Shown piece by piece: positions 7,597-10,855 of a stretch of 10,855 nucleotides of DNA. The DNA comes from Acidobacteriota bacterium (lineage in GTDB: Bacteria > Acidobacteriota > Holophagae > Thermotomaculales > Thermotomaculaceae): the NCBI GenBank assembly GCA_027038695.1, contig JALWHA010000223.1, positions 18,569 to 29,423 on the forward strand, given 5' to 3'. Position 1 is the first letter of the stretch, and every line of letters starts with the position of its first letter. The notes under the pieces were generated by a model. It had not been told where the DNA came from. It searched no databases and worked only from the letters and a program-made list of their open reading frames with translations. The translations under genes and the position numbers were made by a program.

Positions 7597-8238
7597 TTAA
7601 ATCATTCTCTTAATAGTGTAAATTGACAACCTATCGGCTACATCTTCGGCATCGTCTGAAATTGTTTCAACATGAGTAGCAAAATATCTTAAGTGAATCT
7701 TTCTTGATAGTTTCATATCCGTTCTAAATATCTCCTTTTTCAAATGATTACCTAACCTGTCAGCCTCTTTTTCATAAAAGTAAACCTTGTGTACATGGTC
7801 TCTCACATTTTTTAAATCTTTAAAAAAAGCCCTTGCGGCTTGCACTATCTCTTGTCCAGCGTCACAACTTGTTTCCGCCAATTTAACAAACTTTGAGGCA
7901 AACTCAAGGGGTATGTCCGGAACCTCCACGTCAAATTGATGCAATGTTTCTTTTGCTGTATCAATTACATTATCAAGGTGTTCAAGCAGAGCCAAAACAT
8001 CTCCCCTGTTTTCAGGGATTAATGAAAAAGTGTATAAGTCGTTTTCAATAGCCCTTCTTAATTTATCCGCTTCAGCCTCAAGTTTGCTTATCTCTTTTAA
8101 ATAATGTTCAAAATCTTCTTTATCTTCGTCAAAATAACTCTTTATGCCTCTTACAAAAACAATTAATCCCTGGCTAAGCGCATCTAAAAACTGATCTATC
8201 TGATTTTCAAGTTTTTTAGAATTAAATAATGCCCTCAT
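7597..8238 (-). CDS. DUF47/PhoU-like phosphate-transport accessory protein
   Basis: Cytoplasmic all-helical protein (213 aa) of the DUF47 family, distant relatives of PhoU usually encoded beside PiT transporters and thought to modulate them. Two copies of an E-x-E-A-D element, at 54-58 (EAEAD) and 156-160 (EKEAD), plus an acidic DDAEDVADR stretch at about 195-203, match the metal-binding E/D-x-x-x-D pattern of PhoU-type three-helix bundles. Length is normal for the family. A strong G-rich ribosome site (AGGGGGG) lies about 5 bases before the ATG. It is first in a two-gene unit with the PiT gene and follows the tsf terminator. Confidence 0.92.
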   Translation of the reverse strand: MRALFNSKKLENQIDQFLDALSQGLIVFVRGIKSYFDEDKEDFEHYLKEISKLEAEADKLRRAIENDLYTFSLIPENRGDVLALLEHLDNVIDTAKETLHQFDVEVPDIPLEFASKFVKLAETSCDAGQEIVQAARAFFKDLKNVRDHVHKVYFYEKEADRLGNHLKKEIFRTDMKLSRKIHLRYFATHVETISDDAEDVADRLSIYTIKRMI

Positions 8239-8267
8239 ATCGCCCCCCTGATCTAAAGTTTAATGAC

Positions 8268-8297
8268 ATTTTACCACGCTATTTTCAATAAAAACAA
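8268..8297 (-). promoter_or_regulatory. Possible promoter of the DUF47-pit unit
   Basis: The gap between the tsf terminator and the DUF47 start must hold a promoter if the terminator is efficient. The best -10 I find is TAAAAT (8273-8268), with a weak TTGTTT -35 (8297-8292) 18 bases away that overlaps the terminator T-run. A TTGAAA at 8288-8283 is an alternative -35 but lacks a good -10 at 16-18 bases. I see no recognisable Pho box. Confidence 0.28.
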
Positions 8298-8320
8298 AAA
8301 AAGCCCCGAAAATTCGGGGC
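8296..8320 (-). terminator. Intrinsic terminator of the rplM-rpsI-rpsB-tsf operon
   Basis: A GC-rich perfect hairpin (arms GCCCCGAA at 8303-8310 and TTCGGGGC at 8313-8320) is followed on the minus strand by seven T (8302-8296) and further T-rich sequence. It begins 24 bases after the tsf stop. The plus strand has only a short T run (8326-8330) past the hairpin, so the minus direction is favoured. Confidence 0.93.
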
Positions 8321-8343
8321 CATGCTTTTTACACTTAAAGAAA

Positions 8344-8940
8344 TTATTTGCCTACTTCAAACCTTGCAAACCTGCTAATTTTCATATTCTCACCTATTTC
8401 TGCGATCTTCTGTGCAAGAAATTTACCTACTGTTATATTTTCATCATAAAAGAAAGGCTGCTCTAAAAGACAGAACTCTTCATAAAATTTGGAGAGTTTG
8501 CCCTTAACAATCTTCTCTGCGATTTCCTTAGGTTTGCCCTGAGCCATAGCCTGATCAAGGTAAATTTCTTTTTCTTTTTCAAGGATTTCAGGTGTAACGT
8601 CTTCTTTTGAAACAAATCTCGGGGAAGCTGTCGCAATATGAATCGCAATCTGTTTAACCATTTCTTGAAACTGCTCGTTCCTTGCAACAAAATCCGTTTC
8701 ACAGTTAACTTCTACTAAAACCCCTAACTTTGAACCGGGGTGAATGTATGAGTAAACCATACCTTCTGCTGTTGCCCTACCCGCCTTTTTAGCGGCGGTT
8801 TCAAGACCCTTTTTCCTTAAAATCTCTACGGCCTTTTCAATATCTCCGTCAGACTCAACGAGGGCTTTTTTACATTCACCCATACTTAAGCCTGTTTTTT
8901 GTCTCAATTCCTTAACTAAAGCAGCAGTGATTTCAGCCAT
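8344..8940 (-). CDS. tsf: Translation elongation factor Ts (short form)
   Basis: Guanine-nucleotide exchange factor that recycles EF-Tu-GDP to EF-Tu-GTP in the cytoplasm. The N-terminal UBA-like domain (LVKELRQKTGLSMGECKKAL, about 8-27) and TDFVARN at 82-88, whose Asp-Phe pair opens the EF-Tu nucleotide site, are both present. At 198 aa it is the short class with a reduced core, as in Thermus (about 196) and Thermotoga (about 199), not the E. coli class (283). It starts with ATG one base after the rpsB stop, with AGGAGG 10 bases upstream, inside the rpsB 3' end. It is the last gene before the terminator. Confidence 0.97.
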   Translation of the reverse strand: MAEITAALVKELRQKTGLSMGECKKALVESDGDIEKAVEILRKKGLETAAKKAGRATAEGMVYSYIHPGSKLGVLVEVNCETDFVARNEQFQEMVKQIAIHIATASPRFVSKEDVTPEILEKEKEIYLDQAMAQGKPKEIAEKIVKGKLSKFYEEFCLLEQPFFYDENITVGKFLAQKIAEIGENMKISRFARFEVGK

Positions 8941-8941
8941 T

Positions 8942-9697
8942 TTAATTTGCCTCCTCTTTTACCTCTTCTTTTTCTTCGGATTCCTGAACTTCTTCTTCCA
9001 TATCACCTTCGGATTGAGCAAGGGTTTTACCTTCCTCAATAGCCTGAGTTAATTTATTCACAAAAAGGTTAATTGCCCTGATAGCATCGTCGTTTCCGGG
9101 AATCACATAGTCAATAACATCAGGGTCGCAGTTTGTATCAACAATCGCAACAACGGGAATGTTCAATTTTCTCGCTTCGGCAACGGCGTTCTTTTCCCTT
9201 TTAGGATCTATAACAAATAAAATATCGGGCAAACCTTCGAGGTCTTTAATACCCCCGAAAAGCTTTTCCATCTTTCTCATCTTTCTTTCAAGTCTATACC
9301 TTTCCTTTTTAGGAAGGTTTTCAGCCTCGCCGCTTTCAAAAAGTTCAACAAGAGCCTTATACTTTTCAATACTCTTTTTAATTGTACTGAAATTAGTTAA
9401 TGTTCCACCAAGCCATCTGTGATTCACGAAAGGCACACCTTTTTCTTTTAATCCCGCCATAGCGTCCTGTGCCTGTCTTTTTGTACCGACGAAAAGGATT
9501 GTTTTACCCTTTGCAGCCTGATCGGTAATATAAGCAGCGGCATCTTTAAAAAGTTTCAGTGTTTTTTGCAGGTCAATAATGTAAATGCCGTTTCTCTCCC
9601 CGAAAATATACTTTTTCATTTTCGGGTTCCACCTTCTTGTCTGGTGTCCGAAATGAACACCCGCTTCAAGCAGTTCTTTCATAGAAATATCAACCAA
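8942..9697 (-). CDS. rpsB: 30S ribosomal protein S2
   Basis: Small-subunit protein S2 (251 aa). The start MKELLEAGVHFGHQTRRWNPKM (residues 6-27), the RWLGGTLTNF block and the DPKREKNAVAEA and DTNCDPD segments are diagnostic. The C-terminus (about 228-251) is a strongly acidic Glu-rich tail, a variable part of S2. Translation appears to begin at TTG (9697): a perfect AAAGGAGGT sits 5-6 bases upstream, whereas the in-frame ATG at residue 6 would be too far from it and would remove conserved residues. A 59-base gap separates it from rpsI with no terminator-like hairpin, so read-through from rplM-rpsI is expected. Confidence 0.98.
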   Translation of the reverse strand: MVDISMKELLEAGVHFGHQTRRWNPKMKKYIFGERNGIYIIDLQKTLKLFKDAAAYITDQAAKGKTILFVGTKRQAQDAMAGLKEKGVPFVNHRWLGGTLTNFSTIKKSIEKYKALVELFESGEAENLPKKERYRLERKMRKMEKLFGGIKDLEGLPDILFVIDPKREKNAVAEARKLNIPVVAIVDTNCDPDVIDYVIPGNDDAIRAINLFVNKLTQAIEEGKTLAQSEGDMEEEVQESEEKEEVKEEAN

Positions 9698-9702
9698 CGA
9701 AT

Positions 9703-9711
9703 ACCTCCTTT
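9703..9711 (-). promoter_or_regulatory. Ribosome binding site deciding the TTG start of rpsB
   Basis: The minus strand reads AAAGGAGGT, a nearly full anti-16S match, ending 5 bases before the TTG at 9697. It overlaps the edge of an AT-only inverted repeat (9709-9725). A second SD-like AAGGAG lies about 25 bases further upstream (9736-9731) with no start codon suitably placed after it. Confidence 0.85.
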
Positions 9712-9756
9712 AATTTTAAATTAAATATTCTCCTTGCAAAATAAAGAAAAAAGAAA

Positions 9757-10149
9757 TTATCTCTTGGAGAACTGGAATCTCTTTCTTGCTTTGGGCTGCC
9801 CGTATTTTTTTCTTTCTTTCATTCTCGGGTCCCTTGTAAGCAAACCGTTCTCTCTTAATTTCGGTTTTAAACCTTCGTCGTATTCAAGCAACGCCCTTGC
9901 AATACCGTGCCTGATTGCGCCTGCCTGCCCCGATACTCCGCCGCCTTTAACGGTAACATAAACATCAAATTTCCCTAAAGTCGCGGTAACATCAAAAGGC
10001 TGCCTGATAATCATCTTTAAGATATCGCTCTTAACATACTCGTCAATAGACTGTTTGTTAATCGTTATATTTCCTTTTCCCGGTGTTAAAAACACCCTTG
10101 CAACAGATGTCTTTCTTCTCCCAGTTCCGTAGTATTGAACCTTCCTCAC
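9757..10149 (-). CDS. rpsI: 30S ribosomal protein S9
   Basis: Small-subunit protein S9 (130 aa), whose C-terminal tail reaches toward the P-site tRNA. YYGTGRRKTSVARV (6-19) and the basic C-terminus KKYGQPKARKRFQFSKR (residues 114-130), ending in the invariant SKR, are diagnostic. The start is GTG at 10149, supported by AGGAGG (10160-10155) with 5-base spacing; no in-frame ATG is near. It lies 13 bases after rplM, the usual rplM-rpsI pair. Confidence 0.98.
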   Translation of the reverse strand: MRKVQYYGTGRRKTSVARVFLTPGKGNITINKQSIDEYVKSDILKMIIRQPFDVTATLGKFDVYVTVKGGGVSGQAGAIRHGIARALLEYDEGLKPKLRENGLLTRDPRMKERKKYGQPKARKRFQFSKR

Positions 10150-10162
10150 TTACTCCTCCTAT

Positions 10163-10612
10163 TTAAATTACAAGTGTTTCAGGTTTCTGTGCGGCATGCG
10201 GGTGCTCCGCGCCGGTATAAACCTTTAATTTTTTATACATCTTTCTACCTAATTTGTTTTTAGGAAGCATTCCTTTAACAGCCCTCTGCACTATCATTTC
10301 CGGTTTTTCCTGCAAGATCTGCCTTGCAGTTCTCTCTTTCATACTTCCCGGTCTCGTTGTTCTCCATCTGTAATACTTTTGATCCAGTTTGTTACCGGTC
10401 AAAACAACCTTATCAGCGTTAATAACAATCACAAAATCACCGGTATCTACATTTGGGGTATAGATAGGTTTATGCTTGCCCCTTAAAACCCTTGCAATCC
10501 TGGTTGCAAGCCTGCCTACAGGCTTACCGGCCGCATCAACTACGTACCATTTGCGGGAAACTTCATGCTTTTTAGCGATTTGCGTTTCCTTGTTTTTGTT
10601 TGTTGCTCTCAT
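10163..10612 (-). CDS. rplM: 50S ribosomal protein L13
   Basis: Large-subunit early-assembly protein L13 (149 aa). KWYVVDAAGKPVGRLAT (21-37), the NADKVVLTGNKLDQKYYRW segment (69-87) and RAVKGMLPKNKLGRKM (113-128) are diagnostic. The N-terminus (MRATNKNKETQIAKKHEVSRK) is slightly longer than the shortest family members but normal. The ATG at 10612 has AAAGGAGAT upstream with roughly 8-9 bases of spacing. It is the first gene of the translation operon. In E. coli L13 represses its own operon; I see no conserved leader structure here that would show this. Confidence 0.98.
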   Translation of the reverse strand: MRATNKNKETQIAKKHEVSRKWYVVDAAGKPVGRLATRIARVLRGKHKPIYTPNVDTGDFVIVINADKVVLTGNKLDQKYYRWRTTRPGSMKERTARQILQEKPEMIVQRAVKGMLPKNKLGRKMYKKLKVYTGAEHPHAAQKPETLVI

Positions 10613-10666
10613 GCCACATATCTCCTTTATGTTTAATTCTCAAAATAATCCCCTCAAGGATTTTAC

Positions 10667-10695
10667 ACTTTAAAGGAATTTAAAGCATTTGTCAA
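10667..10695 (-). promoter_or_regulatory. Promoter of the rplM-rpsI-rpsB-tsf operon
   Basis: The minus strand has a consensus TTGACA (10695-10690), exactly 17 bases, then TAAAGT (10672-10667, 4 of 6 to TATAAT). The start would fall near 10660, giving a leader of about 48 bases that contains the rplM ribosome site. This is the best promoter in the window and fits a highly expressed ribosomal operon. Confidence 0.75.
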
Positions 10696-10700
10696 GTATC

Positions 10701-10731
10701 AATCACAAAAAAACTGTGATAGAATCACAGT
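10701..10731. repeat. TGTGAT/ATCACA palindrome plus third half-site (operator- or terminator-like)
   Basis: A perfect 8-bp inverted repeat, ACTGTGAT (10713-10720), AGA, ATCACAGT (10724-10731), lies just upstream of the right-edge plus-strand gene. AATCACA occurs again at 10701-10707, 22 bp (about two helical turns) from the copy at 10723-10729. On the minus strand the hairpin is followed by seven T, so it also resembles a weak intrinsic terminator. It overlaps the plus-strand -10 element and lies just behind the rplM -35, which favours an operator. Confidence 0.55.
10717..10725 (+). promoter_or_regulatory. Extended -10 element for the right-edge plus-strand gene
   Basis: TGA followed by TAGAAT (5 of 6 to TATAAT) forms an extended -10. 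Transcription would begin near 10732, about 4 bases before the ATG at 10736. No -35 is at normal spacing; TTGTCA at 10689-10694 is 25 bases away. It is wholly contained in the palindrome. Confidence 0.4.
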
Positions 10732-10735
10732 CGCC

Positions 10736-10855
10736 ATGGAGAATTTTAGCATAAACTTTTTAATAAAAGAAACCAAAAAACAATTAAATGCGGAAATTTT
10801 TATAAACAAATTAAAACTGAAAAAAGAGTTCCTTGTTTTCTTTACTCCGCAGGTA
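10736..10855 (+). CDS. N-terminal fragment of a protein, possibly NFACT/RqcH-like (runs off the window)
   Basis: Forty codons from ATG 10736 are open to the window edge. The pattern (a helix like FLIKETKKQLNAEI at 8-21, then INKLKLKKEFLVFFTP as two strands) resembles the start of NFACT-N domain proteins (RqcH/Rqc2, old name fibronectin-binding protein A), which bind stalled 50S-peptidyl-tRNA complexes. The fragment is too short to prove this and lacks the catalytic-like NFACT residues. No Shine-Dalgarno sequence precedes the ATG. It is divergent from rplM. Coding status is supported by a clear start, an open frame and promoter-like sequence; function is a guess. Confidence 0.6.
   Translation, partial: MENFSINFLIKETKKQLNAEIFINKLKLKKEFLVFFTPQV

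Noticed and set aside
8263..8466. Plus-strand open frame of 67 codons.
   Set aside because: It runs through the tsf terminator hairpin and the antisense of tsf, with no ribosome site; a shadow frame.
8463..8702. Minus-strand 79-codon frame inside tsf.
   Set aside because: Out-of-frame shadow with low-complexity Lys/Arg content; tsf explains this DNA.
10647..10662. Small hairpin (AATCC/GGATT, 6-base loop) in the rplM leader as an L13 regulatory structure.
   Set aside because: Only five pairs, and the predicted transcription start near 10660 falls inside one arm, so it would not form fully in the message.

Overview
The window comes from an AT-rich bacterial chromosome (roughly 35-40% GC by eye, not calculated). 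A type IVa pilus alignment complex with an outer-membrane secretin points to a diderm (Gram-negative-type) cell. EF-Ts is the short form (about 198 residues) found in Thermus, Thermotoga and cyanobacteria rather than the long E. coli form. I cannot assign a phylum; the mix would fit, for example, Acidobacteriota or Deferribacterota-like lineages, but that is a guess. I see no tRNA, rRNA, CRISPR array, insertion sequence or phage gene.

Layout, read from the right because nearly everything is on the minus strand. (1) At the right edge a plus-strand gene begins (40 codons visible, possibly an NFACT/RqcH-type protein). It diverges from the ribosomal operon across about 120 bp that hold a good minus-strand promoter, a plus-strand extended -10 and a TGTGAT/ATCACA palindrome. 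(2) rplM-rpsI-rpsB-tsf (about 10.6 to 8.34 kb) is one translation operon that ends at a clear intrinsic terminator near 8.3 kb. (3) A DUF47/PhoU-like gene and a PiT phosphate transporter (8.24 to 6.15 kb) form a two-gene phosphate-uptake unit. The transporter has a C-terminal extension of about 140 residues that I do not recognise. (4) pilM-pilN-pilO-pilP-pilQ (6.08 to 1.99 kb) are tightly overlapped, mostly by ATGA junctions, and are followed directly by an exported M1-family zinc aminopeptidase (to 67).

How they work together: the pil genes encode the inner-membrane platform (PilM, PilN, PilO), the periplasmic connector (PilP) and the outer-membrane secretin pore (PilQ) of a type IV pilus or related secretion machine. 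The pilins, motor ATPases and PilC platform are not in the window. PilQ looks like a lipoprotein while PilP does not, the reverse of the Pseudomonas arrangement. The peptidase has no known role in piliation, and its link is positional only.

Most of the window is ordinary core-genome content. The points most worth a second look are the possible self-piloting lipoprotein secretin with an eroded secretin signature, the PiT C-terminal extension, two candidate leaderless or near-leaderless starts (pilM and the right-edge gene), and the palindrome in the divergent promoter region.
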